Shown here piece after piece: positions 8,240 to 16,412 of a stretch of 64,000 bases of DNA. This stretch comes from Streptomyces sp. NBC_00490. GTDB lineage: Bacteria; Actinomycetota; Actinomycetes; Streptomycetales; Streptomycetaceae. The stretch spans positions 4,836,001 to 4,900,000 of the forward strand of contig NZ_CP107869.1 of assembly GCF_036013645.1 (NCBI RefSeq), given 5' to 3'. Position numbers and translations under genes: made by a program. Every line of letters starts with the position of its first letter. Position 1 is the first letter of the stretch. The notes below the pieces were generated by a model. The model made no database searches. It had not been told where the DNA came from and saw nothing but the letters and a program-made list of their open reading frames with translations.

Positions 8240-9622
8240 TCACCGCCGCAGAGCCCCCGCCAGATCGAGCGCCGAAGCGATCCGCACCGCCACGTCCTCC
8301 GCGTACACCGCGTCGGACCGCTCGAACTGGCTCCGCCCGGCGCCCCGCAGGAACGTCACGACCCCCAGCGTCCGCCCCCGGCTGCGCAGAACCGCGCACA
8401 GCGCGTGTACCGCGTCCCCGGGCCACTGCCGGGCCAGGGCCCACTCGCGCGCCTTCTCGGGCGGCACCGCCCCCACGCTGGCCCGTACGGCGCCCGTCCG
8501 GTCCACGCACTGGAGCGCCGGATGTCCCTCGGCGTAGCGCGCGGGCAGCCCGGCCTGTCCGGTCAGCAGGCTCGGGCCGGGCGCCCCGGAGGGCGTCGAG
8601 GCGACCCGTACCAGCCGTACCGGGGTGTCCGACTCGGCGGCCGGTTCCCCCGCCACCCGGTCGATCAGCGCGTGGTCGGCGAAGCCGGCGAGGGCGAAGT
8701 CCAGGTGGATCGTCGCGGCCTCGGCCGGGTCCTCGCACTCGGCGCCCGCCCGGGCCGCCCGGTGCAGCTGGTTGGCGCGGAAGCGCAGCGTGGACGCCTC
8801 CTGCTCGGCCTGCTTGGCCTCGGTGACGTCGTTGAAGAGCCATCCGACGCCCAGCGGCACCGGCTCCTCGGCGAGCGGCGAGGCCAGGCGGACGAAGCCG
8901 CAGCGCCAGCAGCGCCGCTGTTCGCCCTCGGGCGTGCGTACGCTCACCCAGATCTCGGCGGGTGCGGGCGGCGCGCCCTCGGCCAGCACATGGGTGAGCG
9001 CGCTCTCCAGCTCCTCGACGCCCTGTGCGAGCAGGTCCCCGAGGGGCCGTCCCAGGACGGAGGTGCGGCCGACACCGAGGGCCCGGGCCGCGTGCGCGTT
9101 CACCAGTGCGGGCCGCAGATCGGCGTCGACCAGCACGACACCCCAGCTGGCGTCGTCGAACAGGGCCTCGCTCAGGGCGATGGACCGCTCCAGGTCGATC
9201 TGCGCGTGCACCTCGCTGAAGGCGCAGTACACCCCGGCCGGCTTCCCGTCGGGGCCGTGCACGGCGGCCGACTGGGTCCGTACGAGGACCCGCCCGCCCT
9301 CCTTGGTGAGCAGGGCGAACTCGTGCACCTGCCGTCCGGGAGCCCGCATGGCGGACCGCAGCCACCCCTCGACCTCCTGGGCGTCCGCGCTGCGCACCGC
9401 CCACCCGGCGAATCCCTGCCGTCCCACCGCCTCCGCCGCGGTCCAGCCCAGGATCCGTTCGGCCTCGCGGTTCCAGTGGGTGACGACGCCGTCGGCGTCG
9501 AAGGCACACAGTGCCGCGTCCATACCGTCGAGCAGGGCGGCGAGCAGATCCGCGCCGTCGGGCTGTTCGGGCTCGTTCGGCCCCAGCTCGTCGGTGGTCC
9601 CACTACGCCGCGAAGCACTCAC
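8240..9622 (-). CDS. PAS-PAS-GAF sensory protein
   Basis: A protein of about 460 residues with two PAS domains and a degenerate GAF-like C-terminal part. The first PAS begins LLDGMDAALCAFDADGVVTHWN (residues about 28 onward, with WNREAERILGWTAAEAVG). The second begins LFDDASWGVVLVDADLRPALVN. The C-terminal about 170 residues resemble a GAF-type sensor. No kinase, phosphatase or DNA-binding output domain is visible, so it is a sensor lacking an attached effector. The GTG at 9622 has AGGGGG five bases upstream and is preferred over TTG at 9679. Ligand and partner are unknown. Confidence 0.75.
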   Translation of the reverse strand: MSASRRSGTTDELGPNEPEQPDGADLLAALLDGMDAALCAFDADGVVTHWNREAERILGWTAAEAVGRQGFAGWAVRSADAQEVEGWLRSAMRAPGRQVHEFALLTKEGGRVLVRTQSAAVHGPDGKPAGVYCAFSEVHAQIDLERSIALSEALFDDASWGVVLVDADLRPALVNAHAARALGVGRTSVLGRPLGDLLAQGVEELESALTHVLAEGAPPAPAEIWVSVRTPEGEQRRCWRCGFVRLASPLAEEPVPLGVGWLFNDVTEAKQAEQEASTLRFRANQLHRAARAGAECEDPAEAATIHLDFALAGFADHALIDRVAGEPAAESDTPVRLVRVASTPSGAPGPSLLTGQAGLPARYAEGHPALQCVDRTGAVRASVGAVPPEKAREWALARQWPGDAVHALCAVLRSRGRTLGVVTFLRGAGRSQFERSDAVYAEDVAVRIASALDLAGALRR

Positions 9623-9755
9623 CTGGACCCCCTGCAGGCTGCGTCCGTCCGTACGGCACGTCGGTTCACTCACTTGCAATCATCTAACTGGAACGTGACG
9701 CAGCACACACCGGGTTCCCGCAAGTTGGGGGAATCGTTGTACGCCGCTTCTGTCT

Positions 9756-10199
9756 CTACGGTGCCCGATCCAGCCTGAGGTCGACCCACAGGTCGGTCTC
9801 GGGCGGCAGCACATAGCGCTCGACCTCGGTGAACCCGTGCTTCTCGGCGAAGCGCAGACCGTCCTCGTTGACGGCCAGGACACAGGTCTCGATCGTGGTG
9901 GCGCCCAGCACGCGCGCGTGGGCGAGCCCGTTCTCGTACAGCGCCGTCCCGAACCCCTGCCGCCGGTGCTCGGGCAGCACGCGCGCGATGACCGTCGCCG
10001 CCCCGCCCTCCGGGGGCCGTACCGTCGAGCAGCCGACGAGCACGTCACCGACGTACGCGTTCTCCAGCCGGTACCGCGCGGCGCGCTCCCGCACCGTGGC
10101 GAGGTCCAGCTCGTCGGCCGGGATGATCACGTTGTGGACGTGTCGCCACTGCTCGAGCATGGCGTCGCCCACGGCGGGCTGTATTCGGACATCAGGCAC
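9756..10199 (-). CDS. GNAT-family N-acetyltransferase
   Basis: A 147-residue GNAT enzyme using acetyl-CoA. The acetyl-CoA-binding motif A is visible as VIARVLPEHRRQGFGTALYENGL (R-x-x-G-x-G/A; RRQGFGT). A C-terminal NEDGLRFAEKHGFTEVERY corresponds to motif B. GTG 10199 has GGGAGG eight bases upstream. It follows a LysR gene on the same strand after 29 bp and may be cotranscribed. The acceptor substrate is unknown. Confidence 0.85.
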   Translation of the reverse strand: MPDVRIQPAVGDAMLEQWRHVHNVIIPADELDLATVRERAARYRLENAYVGDVLVGCSTVRPPEGGAATVIARVLPEHRRQGFGTALYENGLAHARVLGATTIETCVLAVNEDGLRFAEKHGFTEVERYVLPPETDLWVDLRLDRAP

Positions 10200-10228
10200 G
10201 AGGTCCACCTCCCCGCCGCGCGGACACC

Positions 10229-11122
10229 TCAATCTCGATCTTCGTACGAGGATGCCGGCGCCGTGAGGTGCTCTCTGGCCGCCTTGCGGAAGGCTGCCAC
10301 CACGCGGCCCCGGTCCCCGGCCCGGGTCGCGACGACGACATGGCTCGGCTCGACGCCGTCCAGGGGGACCGTGGTGAGGTCGTGGCGCAGCGCCCTTCCG
10401 ACGGAGACGACGGAGACCGCCAGGGTCTCGCCGGCGGCCACGAGCTCCAGTTTGTCCTCGATCGCCCCGATGAGCGGCCCGTCGGGTGCCGGGCGGCCGT
10501 CCGGCCGGGGCTCGAACCGCCAGAAGGCGCTGCGCACCGGATCCGCGGTCCGGGGCAGCGGCTCGTCGGCGATGTCGTCGAGGGTGACGGAGTCCTTGCC
10601 GGCCAGCCGGTGGTCCAGCGGGACGACGAGGACGCGCGGCTCGTCGTAGAGGACCGTCACATGCAGGCCCTCGGTGGGGAACGGCAACCGGGTCACGACC
10701 GCGTCGACCCTGTGGTCGAGGAGGGCCGGGCACACGTCGTCCCAGTTCAGGTGTGTGGTCTGCACGTCGGCGTCCGGGTGGCGGTGGCGAACCGCCCGTA
10801 CCGCAGGAGTGACGATGAGGCCCGACGTGAAGCCGACCGTCATGCGGTTCGGCCGGGCGGCGGCACGCGTGTGTGCGGCCGCCTGCGTCGCCGCGCGGAG
10901 CAGCGCGTCGGCATGGGGCAGGAAGGTCTCCCCTGCCTCCGTCAGCCGCGTCCCCTGCGGGGTCCGGTCGAGGAGCCGGACGCCCAGCTGCCGCTCCAGG
11001 CGCTGCACCTGCCGGCTCAGTGACGGCTGGGTGATGTGCAGGGCCGTGGCGGCGCGGCCGAAGTGCCGGTGCTCGGCGACGACCGTGAAGTACCGGACCA
11101 GGCGGAGGTCGAGGTCGGTCAT
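10229..11122 (-). CDS. LysR-family transcriptional regulator
   Basis: A 297-residue LTTR. The N-terminal winged helix (LRLVRYFTVVAEHRHFGRAATALHITQPSLSRQVQRLE) is canonical. The C-terminal region (about 90-290) is a periplasmic-binding-like effector domain (TVGFTSGLIVTPAVRAVR...). It is divergent from an NAD-dependent epimerase/SDR gene, the classic arrangement in which a LysR protein controls the neighbour and itself. The 138-bp divergent gap contains GCTCGATGAGAAACAGGC with partial dyads that could be the site. The effector is unknown. Confidence 0.9.
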   Translation of the reverse strand: MTDLDLRLVRYFTVVAEHRHFGRAATALHITQPSLSRQVQRLERQLGVRLLDRTPQGTRLTEAGETFLPHADALLRAATQAAAHTRAAARPNRMTVGFTSGLIVTPAVRAVRHRHPDADVQTTHLNWDDVCPALLDHRVDAVVTRLPFPTEGLHVTVLYDEPRVLVVPLDHRLAGKDSVTLDDIADEPLPRTADPVRSAFWRFEPRPDGRPAPDGPLIGAIEDKLELVAAGETLAVSVVSVGRALRHDLTTVPLDGVEPSHVVVATRAGDRGRVVAAFRKAAREHLTAPASSYEDRD

Positions 11123-11260
11123 ACGGGGAGCCTACCCAGTCCTGAGCTGTGGCGATGCCTGAACCGTATTGCTCGATGAGAAACAGGCTTTGGACGCGGA
11201 CGGCGCCTGCTCCGGACGATGAGGACACCCAGACACATCCCTCTGTTCGGAGGCATCACC

Positions 11261-12172
11261 ATGCGCGTTTTCGTCACCGGCGCCAGCGGGTTCGTCGGTT
11301 CCGCCGTCGTACGCGAACTCCTCGACGCGGGTCACCGGGTCGTCGGCCTCGCCCGCTCCGACTCCTCCGCCGCGGCGCTGACGGCCGCGGGGGCCGAGGT
11401 GCACCGCGGCGACCTCGACGATCTCGACAGCCTCCGCCGTGGCGCGGCGGCGGCGGACGGCGTCATCCACACGGCCTTCAAGCACGACTTCTCCGACATC
11501 GCCGCCTCGGGCGCGATCGACCTGCACGCCATCGAGGCGATGGGCGCGGCACTCGAAGGCACCGGCAAGCCCCTCGTGACGACCTCGGTGTTCCTGGTCC
11601 CGCCGGGTTTGTTCGCCACGGAGGAGGACCCGGCCGACCCGGTGTCCGTGGCACCCTTCCGCGTGCCCTCCGAGGAAGCCACCCTCGCCCTCGCCGAACG
11701 CGGCGTACGCGCCACGCTCGTCCGCCTCCCTCCGTCGGTCCACGGCCGCGGCGACGGGGCGTTCGTCCCCCAGCTGATCGACATCGCCCGCGACCGGGGC
11801 GTGTCGGCCATGGTCGGCGACGGCGCGAACCACTGGCCCGCCGTCCACCGCCTCGACGCGGCCCGCCTGTTCCGGCTGGCCCTGGAGAAGGCCCCGGCGG
11901 GCATCCGCCTGCACGCGATCGACGACGAGGGTGTGCCCTTCCACGCCCTCGCGACCGCCATAGGCCACGGACTGGGCCTCCCGGTCGTCCGGCTGTCCCC
12001 CACCGAAGCCGCCGCCCACTTCGGCTGGATCAGCCACTTCGTCTCCCTGAACCTCCAGGCGTCCAGCGCCCTGACACGGCAGCGGCTGGGCTGGAAGCCG
12101 GAGGAGGCGGGACTGCTCGCGGACCTGGCGGAGGGCCACTACTTCGAGGACGGGCGGACGAGCAAGCTCTGA
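11261..12172 (+). CDS. NAD(P)-dependent epimerase/SDR family protein
   Basis: A 303-residue extended/atypical short-chain dehydrogenase. The Rossmann motif TGASGFVGS is at residues 6-14, with the second strand V-x-GLARSD. A canonical YxxxK is not evident; the middle reads TTSVFLVPPGLF, as in atypical SDRs that act as NAD(P)-binding oxidoreductases. ATG 11261 follows CGGAGG at seven bases. It is divergent from the LysR gene and probably its target. The C-terminal half is typical of Streptomyces SDRs annotated as NAD-dependent epimerase/dehydratase. Confidence 0.85.
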   Translation: MRVFVTGASGFVGSAVVRELLDAGHRVVGLARSDSSAAALTAAGAEVHRGDLDDLDSLRRGAAAADGVIHTAFKHDFSDIAASGAIDLHAIEAMGAALEGTGKPLVTTSVFLVPPGLFATEEDPADPVSVAPFRVPSEEATLALAERGVRATLVRLPPSVHGRGDGAFVPQLIDIARDRGVSAMVGDGANHWPAVHRLDAARLFRLALEKAPAGIRLHAIDDEGVPFHALATAIGHGLGLPVVRLSPTEAAAHFGWISHFVSLNLQASSALTRQRLGWKPEEAGLLADLAEGHYFEDGRTSKL

Positions 12173-12209
12173 GAGGCCGTTGTCAGACCCTCCTGCCACA
12201 GTTCCCGCC

Positions 12210-12800
12210 ATGGACACGGACGAGTTCTGGAGCATCGTCGAGACAGCGCGCTCGAACACGACGGAAGACCTGCCCTTCCACGAGGCACTGGTCGACCTGC
12301 TGGCCCGCCGCTCGCCGCAGGACATCCTGCGGTACCAGGAGCGCTTCGACGCGCTCCACGGCGCCGTCCACCGCTGGGACGTGTGGGCCGCCGCCTATCT
12401 CATCGGCGGGGGCTGCTCCGACGACAGCTTCACGGACTTCCGTGCGGGGCTGATCGCCCAGGGGCGCGAGTGGTACGAGCGGGCGGCCGCCGTGCCGGAC
12501 AGCCTCGCGGATCACGCCGAGGTCATCGGCGCGGCCGCCGACTTCGAGGACCGGGCCGTCTTCTACGAGGACGCCAACTACTGCGCCTCGGACGCGTACG
12601 AGCGGATCACCGGGGACGGCGAGGCCTTCTACGAGGCCTGGAGACAGTACGCGGCGGATCGTCCCGAGACCCGCGCCGCGACCGACATGGGCGAGGACTT
12701 CGACTTCGACGACGATGACGAGATGCGGCGACGGCTGCCCCGGCTCGCCTTGCTCTTCCTTTCCGAAAAAGCGGTTGATCGGACGCCGACCGGTTCTTAG
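12210..12800 (+). CDS. DUF4240 protein
   Basis: A 196-residue acidic cytoplasmic protein. It opens MDTDEFWSIVETAR and contains RWDVWAAAYLIGGGCSDDSFTDFRAGLIAQG, the hallmark of DUF4240. The C-terminus is strongly acidic (GEDFDFDDDDE). Function of the family is unknown. It may be cotranscribed with the SDR gene 37 bp upstream. Its 3' end carries a promoter (12775-12803) for the following structured RNA. Confidence 0.85.
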   Translation: MDTDEFWSIVETARSNTTEDLPFHEALVDLLARRSPQDILRYQERFDALHGAVHRWDVWAAAYLIGGGCSDDSFTDFRAGLIAQGREWYERAAAVPDSLADHAEVIGAAADFEDRAVFYEDANYCASDAYERITGDGEAFYEAWRQYAADRPETRAATDMGEDFDFDDDDEMRRRLPRLALLFLSEKAVDRTPTGS

Positions 12801-12803
12801 GGT
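12775..12803 (+). promoter_or_regulatory. Promoter for the hyper-Shine-Dalgarno RNA unit
   Basis: TTGATC (12775-12780), a 17-nt spacer and TAGGGT (12798-12803) form a good vegetative-type Streptomyces promoter. It lies in the last codons of the DUF4240 gene. The start point would be near 12810, leaving about 26 nt before the short ORF. Confidence 0.6.
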
Positions 12804-12815
12804 GGGTTCATCGCT

Positions 12816-12829
12816 GAAAGGAGGTGATC
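12816..12829 (+). promoter_or_regulatory. Extended Shine-Dalgarno, 14 nt
   Basis: GAAAGGAGGTGATC is complementary over 14 consecutive nucleotides to the 3' end of bacterial 16S rRNA. Ordinary Streptomyces genes here match only four to seven. It precedes the 12-codon ORF by about 11 nt measured from the GGAGG core. Confidence 0.7.
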
Positions 12830-12835
12830 GGGTTA

Positions 12836-12874
12836 ATGAGTGACACCCGGGCGCGAGAGGTGGCTGCGGGCTAG
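12836..12874 (+). CDS. 12-codon ORF behind an extended Shine-Dalgarno
   Basis: ATG to TAG encodes MSDTRAREVAAG. The coding tract itself runs into a hairpin (GGTGGC 12859-12864 with GCCACC 12881-12886) that overlaps its stop codon. The peptide has no recognisable homologue to me. The strong ribosome site, short length and downstream folded RNA suggest a translated leader in an attenuation device, or an RNA that captures ribosomes. Neither is shown. Confidence 0.4.
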   Translation: MSDTRAREVAAG

Positions 12875-13030
12875 CGGCCTGCCACCACACCAAGTGCGGT
12901 GCCGGACCAGCGTGTGCGAGAAACACGCAGCCGGCCAATCCAACGCAGTCACCCGACCCGCAAGCTCGCCGGTAAGTCCGGCCGGCTCCCCGCTCAGGCG
13001 GTGGAACCCGAGCTTGCGGGTCGTCTGCGT
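12859..13030 (+). ncRNA. Structured leader or small RNA with three hairpins
   Basis: Hairpin 1 spans 12859-12886. Hairpin 2 spans 12901-12935: GCCGG/CCGGC outside, GCGTGT/ACACGC inside. Hairpin 3 has a perfect 14-bp stem, GACCCGCAAGCTCG (12955-12968) with CGAGCTTGCGGGTC (13009-13022). It is lengthened by ACGCAG (12943-12948) with CTGCGT (13025-13030). A palindromic GAAAATTTTC follows at 13036-13045. No other gene occupies this stretch. Hairpin 3 could terminate transcription before the downstream leader peptide gene. Confidence 0.55.
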
Positions 13031-13085
13031 TCCTGGAAAATTTTCGTAAGTGATCTGCGACACCCGCGTTTCTTGCGGCGCGCAG

Positions 13086-13091
13086 TACGCT
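13086..13091 (+). promoter_or_regulatory. -10 element of the leader peptide
   Basis: TACGCT lies six nucleotides before the leader ATG at 13098, so transcription probably starts at that ATG. No clear -35 is seen. Confidence 0.4.
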
Positions 13092-13097
13092 GACCTC

Positions 13098-13172
13098 ATG
13101 CTTTCGCTCGTTCGACGCCGCCACGTGGACTACGTCCGCGTCACGAGCATGGGCTGTCGACGCTCCATCTGA
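13098..13172 (+). CDS. Cysteine-type leader peptide (RRRHVD family)
   Basis: A 24-residue peptide beginning MLSLVRRRHVDYVRV and ending SMGCRRSI. It matches the pattern of short actinobacterial 'putative leader peptides' (RRRHVDL-RV-S--CR), which lie before sulfur-metabolism genes and are thought to sense cysteine through a Cys codon near the end. Here the Cys codon (TGT) is followed by Arg-Arg-Ser-Ile-stop. It is predicted to be leaderless (TACGCT six bases upstream). The gap to the oxygenase gene is 78 nt. The link to cysteine supply is inferred from the family. Confidence 0.7.
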   Translation: MLSLVRRRHVDYVRVTSMGCRRSI

Positions 13173-13250
13173 GCTTCCGGCCCCTTTCTGACGCAGCCAC
13201 CCGCTGCCGTTCCCCACTTTGCTCCCCTCCTCTTTCTGTGGACGAACTCC

Positions 13251-14279
13251 ATGACGAACGTGTCGACGCATCCGTCGTACCAGCAGCTCCCGATCATCGA
13301 TCTCTCCGCCGCCGACCGCGGCCCCCAAGCCCGTGCGCTGCTTCATGCCCAGCTGCACAGCGCCGCCCATGACGTGGGGTTCTTCCAGCTCGTCGGGCAT
13401 GGGGTCGGCCCGGAGGAGACCAGCTCCCTGCTCTCCGCCATGCGGAAGTTCTTCGCGCTTCCCGAAGCGGAGCGGCTCGCCCTCGACAACGTCCGCTCGC
13501 CGCACTTCCGCGGGTACACGCGGACCGGCGACGAGCGGACCGGCGGCAGCAGGGACTGGCGGGATCAGCTCGACATCGGGGCCGAGCGGGAGGCCCGCAT
13601 ACCGGGCGCCGACGAGCCTGCCTACTGGTGGCTCCAGGGGCCCAACCAGTGGCCCGGCTCACTGCCCGAGCTGCGGACCGCCGCGCTGGGGTGGGTCGAG
13701 CGGCTCAGCTCCGTCGCCGAGCGGCTGCTGCACGAGCTGCTCGCCTCCATCGGGGCGCCCGCCGACTTCTACGACCCGATCTTCGGGGCGCACGCCCATC
13801 CGCATCTGAAGCTCGTGCGGTATCCGGGCAGTGCGGGGGACGGGGCCGATCAGGGGGTCGGTGCCCACAAGGACTACGGGTTCCTGACCCTGCTGCTCCA
13901 GGACCGGGTCGGCGGACTCCAGGTGGAGCGTGAGGACGGGCGGTTCCACGATGTGCCGCCGCTGGACGGGGCGTTCGTCGTGAACCTCGGTGAGCTGCTG
14001 GAGGTGGCCACCAACGGGTATCTCGTCGCCACGAACCACCGGGTCGTCTCCCCGCCCGGGGCGACCGAGCGGTTCTCCGTCCCGTTCTTCTACAACCCGC
14101 GTCTCGACGCGCGCGTGGAGCCGCTGGCCTTCCCGTACGCCTCCGCCGCGCCCGGTGTCTCCGACGACCCCACCAACCCGCTGTTCGCGGAGTACGGCTA
14201 CAACGAGCTCAAGGGCAAGCTGCGGGCACACCCGCTGGTGGCGGAGCGCCACCACGGCGACTTGCTGACTCCGGCCTGA
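13251..14279 (+). CDS. Isopenicillin N synthase-like 2OG-Fe(II) oxygenase
   Basis: A 342-residue oxygenase of the IPNS/DIOX family. Iron ligands are His206 and Asp208 (GAHKDYG) and His263 (TNHRV); Arg274 with RFS is the 2-oxoglutarate anchor. The N-terminal non-haem dioxygenase domain (LPIIDLSAA...FFQLVGHGV) is complete. True IPNS acts on a peptide without 2OG; family members with RxS generally use 2OG. The preceding cysteine-type leader peptide suggests a role in sulfur compound use, an inference only. It converges with citrate synthase at a shared hairpin. Confidence 0.85.
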   Translation: MTNVSTHPSYQQLPIIDLSAADRGPQARALLHAQLHSAAHDVGFFQLVGHGVGPEETSSLLSAMRKFFALPEAERLALDNVRSPHFRGYTRTGDERTGGSRDWRDQLDIGAEREARIPGADEPAYWWLQGPNQWPGSLPELRTAALGWVERLSSVAERLLHELLASIGAPADFYDPIFGAHAHPHLKLVRYPGSAGDGADQGVGAHKDYGFLTLLLQDRVGGLQVEREDGRFHDVPPLDGAFVVNLGELLEVATNGYLVATNHRVVSPPGATERFSVPFFYNPRLDARVEPLAFPYASAAPGVSDDPTNPLFAEYGYNELKGKLRAHPLVAERHHGDLLTPA

Positions 14280-14295
14280 CTCACTCACCCGAGGA

Positions 14296-14336
14296 GCGCG
14301 GGCGACCGGCCACATACGGCCCGCAGCCGCCCGCGC
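14296..14336. terminator. Bidirectional terminator, oxygenase/citrate synthase
   Basis: GCGCGGGCG (14296-14304) pairs with CGCCCGCGC (14328-14336), with an inner GGCC/GGCC pair. It lies between two convergent stops. Confidence 0.65.
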
Positions 14337-14351
14337 CCCCCAGGCACCCTC

Positions 14352-15464
14352 TCAGTGAGCGATGTCCTCGTATCCCGGGACGTCCTGCGGCGTACGCGAC
14401 CCCGGCCCCACGTACCGCGCGGAGGGCCGCACGAGCCGCCCCGTCCGCTTCTGTTCCAGGATGTGCGCCGACCAGCCGGCCGTGCGCGCGCACGTGAACA
14501 TCGACGTGAACATGTGGGCCGGCACCTCGGCGAAGTCGAGGACGATGGCCGCCCAGAACTCGACGTTGGTCGCGAGCACCCGGTCGGGGCGGCGGGCGTG
14601 CAGTTCGGCCAGGGCCGCCTTCTCCAGGGCTTCGGCGACCTCGAAGCGGGGCGCGCCCAGCTCACGGGCCGTGCGCCGCAGCACGCGCGCGCGGGGGTCC
14701 TCGGCGCGGTAGACGCGGTGGCCGAAGCCCATCAGGCGCTCGCCCTTGTCGAGGGCCTGCTTGACGTAGGCGTCGGCGTCGCCGGTGCGCTCGATCTCCT
14801 CGATCATGTGCAGGACACGGGAGGGGGCGCCGCCGTGCAGCGGGCCGGACATGGCTCCCACGGCGCCCGAGAGGGCGGCGGCGACGTCCGCGCCGGTGGA
14901 GGCGATGACGCGGGCCGTGAAGGTGGAGGCGTTCATGCCGTGCTCGGCGGCGGACGTCCAGTAGGCGTCGACCGCGGCGACGTGCTTGGGGTCGGGTTCA
15001 CCGCGCCAGCGGATCATGAAGCGTTCGACGACGGACTGGGCCTTGTCGATCTCGCTCTGCGGGACCATGGGGCGGCCCTGGCCGCGGGCGGACTGGGCGA
15101 CGTACGACAGGGCCATGACGGCCGCCCGGGCGAGGTCGTCGCGGGCCTGGGCCTCGTCGATGTCGAGGAGGGGTTTCAGGCCCCAGACGGGGGCGAGCAT
15201 CGCGAGTGCGGACTGGACGTCCACGCGGATGTCTCCGGAGTGCACGGGGATCGGGAAGGGCTCGGCGGGCGGCAGGCCGGGGCGGAAGGCGCCGTCGACG
15301 AGCAGGCCCCAGACGTTGCCGAACGAGACGTTGCCGACGAGGTCCTCGATGTCGACGCCCCGGTACCGCAGGGCGCCGCCTTCCTTGTCCGGTTCGGCGA
15401 TCTCCGTCTCGAACGCGACGATTCCTTCGAGGCCAGGTACGAAACCGGGGTCGAGGTCGGACAT
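14352..15464 (-). CDS. Citrate synthase 2
   Basis: A 370-residue type II-like citrate synthase, the shorter actinobacterial paralogue, condensing oxaloacetate and acetyl-CoA in the TCA cycle. Catalytic histidines appear in GPLHGGAPSRV and MGFGHRVYRAEDPRA, and the catalytic Asp in WAAIVLDFAEVP. The C-terminal Arg-rich oxaloacetate/CoA contacts (KRTGRLVRPSARYVGP) are present. The ATG at 15464 has GAGGAG eight bases upstream; an in-frame ATG at 15479 overlaps that site and is rejected. It diverges from pdxH across 248 bp. Confidence 0.92.
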   Translation of the reverse strand: MSDLDPGFVPGLEGIVAFETEIAEPDKEGGALRYRGVDIEDLVGNVSFGNVWGLLVDGAFRPGLPPAEPFPIPVHSGDIRVDVQSALAMLAPVWGLKPLLDIDEAQARDDLARAAVMALSYVAQSARGQGRPMVPQSEIDKAQSVVERFMIRWRGEPDPKHVAAVDAYWTSAAEHGMNASTFTARVIASTGADVAAALSGAVGAMSGPLHGGAPSRVLHMIEEIERTGDADAYVKQALDKGERLMGFGHRVYRAEDPRARVLRRTARELGAPRFEVAEALEKAALAELHARRPDRVLATNVEFWAAIVLDFAEVPAHMFTSMFTCARTAGWSAHILEQKRTGRLVRPSARYVGPGSRTPQDVPGYEDIAH

Positions 15465-15712
15465 CAGGCGGCTCCTCATGATGTGTGCGACGGGTGTCGG
15501 GGGCGGTGTGGGGGCGACCGGCGGAGGGGACGGCTCCGGATGGTCGGTCGGCCCTGTGATGCCCCGTACGGCGGGTGGTCACCCCACCGCGGCGACATCT
15601 GCACCATATCCCCGAGTGCCACCTTTGGGGAGTACTTGCGGCACTGAGTGCCACCCCTGTGCGGTGGGCCCCGACCGGTTCTCCGGCGGATTCCATACGG
15701 CAAGATGACGGC

Positions 15713-16399
15713 GTGACCGACGCAGACGCCGTCTCCCGCGACCCCGTTCCGTTCCCCGATCCCGCCGCCATGCGCAAGCAGTACCGGGCCGAGGGGCTCG
15801 CCGAGACCGACCTCGCCGCCACCCCCGTGGGGCAGTTCGCGCGCTGGTTCAAGCAGGCCGCGACGGAGGCCCAGCTGTTCGAGCCGAACGCCATGGTGGT
15901 CTCCACGGCGGACGCGGAGGGCCGGCCCACCTCTCGTACGGTGCTGCTGAAGCAGTTCGACGAGCAGGGGTTCGTGTTCTACACGAACTACGACTCCCGC
16001 AAGGCGCGTGACCTCTCCGAGAATCCGTACGTCTCGCTGCTCTTTCCGTGGCATCCGATGGCCCGGCAGGTCGTCGTCACGGGTGTCGCGCGCCGTACCG
16101 GGCGGGACGAGACCGCCGCGTACTTCCGGACCCGGCCGCACGGTTCGCAGCTCGGGGCGTGGGCCAGCGCCCAGTCGTCGGTGATCGCGACCCGGGCGGA
16201 CCTGGAGGCGTCGTACGCCGAGCTCGAAGCCCGCTATCCGGAGGGCGAGCAGGTGCCGGTGCCGCCGAACTGGGGTGGGTTCCGGGTGGCTCCGCGGACG
16301 GTGGAGTTCTGGCAGGGCCGGGAGAACCGGCTGCACGACCGGCTGCGGTACGTGGCGGAGCCGGACGGGAGCTGGCGGGTGGAGAGGCTCAGCCCCTGA
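15713..16399 (+). CDS. pdxH: Pyridoxamine 5'-phosphate oxidase
   Basis: A 228-residue FMN enzyme converting pyridoxine/pyridoxamine 5'-phosphate to pyridoxal 5'-phosphate with O2. FMN contacts include [20 protein letters not shown] (about residues 61-80) and SRKA. The C-terminal signature [15 protein letters not shown] carries the conserved Arg and His. GTG 15713 gives the family's usual length. It stands alone facing the TetR/acyl-CoA operon, whose last gene ends 13 bp beyond its stop. Confidence 0.92.
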   Translation: MTDADAVSRDPVPFPDPAAMRKQYRAEGLAETDLAATPVGQFARWFKQAATEAQLFEPNAMVVSTADAEGRPTSRTVLLKQFDEQGFVFYTNYDSRKARDLSENPYVSLLFPWHPMARQVVVTGVARRTGRDETAAYFRTRPHGSQLGAWASAQSSVIATRADLEASYAELEARYPEGEQVPVPPNWGGFRVAPRTVEFWQGRENRLHDRLRYVAEPDGSWRVERLSP

Positions 16400-16412
16400 G
16401 CAGTCGGGGCGC

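Noticed and set aside
12840..13030. tRNA or CRISPR interpretation of the hairpins
   Set aside because: No cloverleaf, CCA end or regularly spaced repeats are present.
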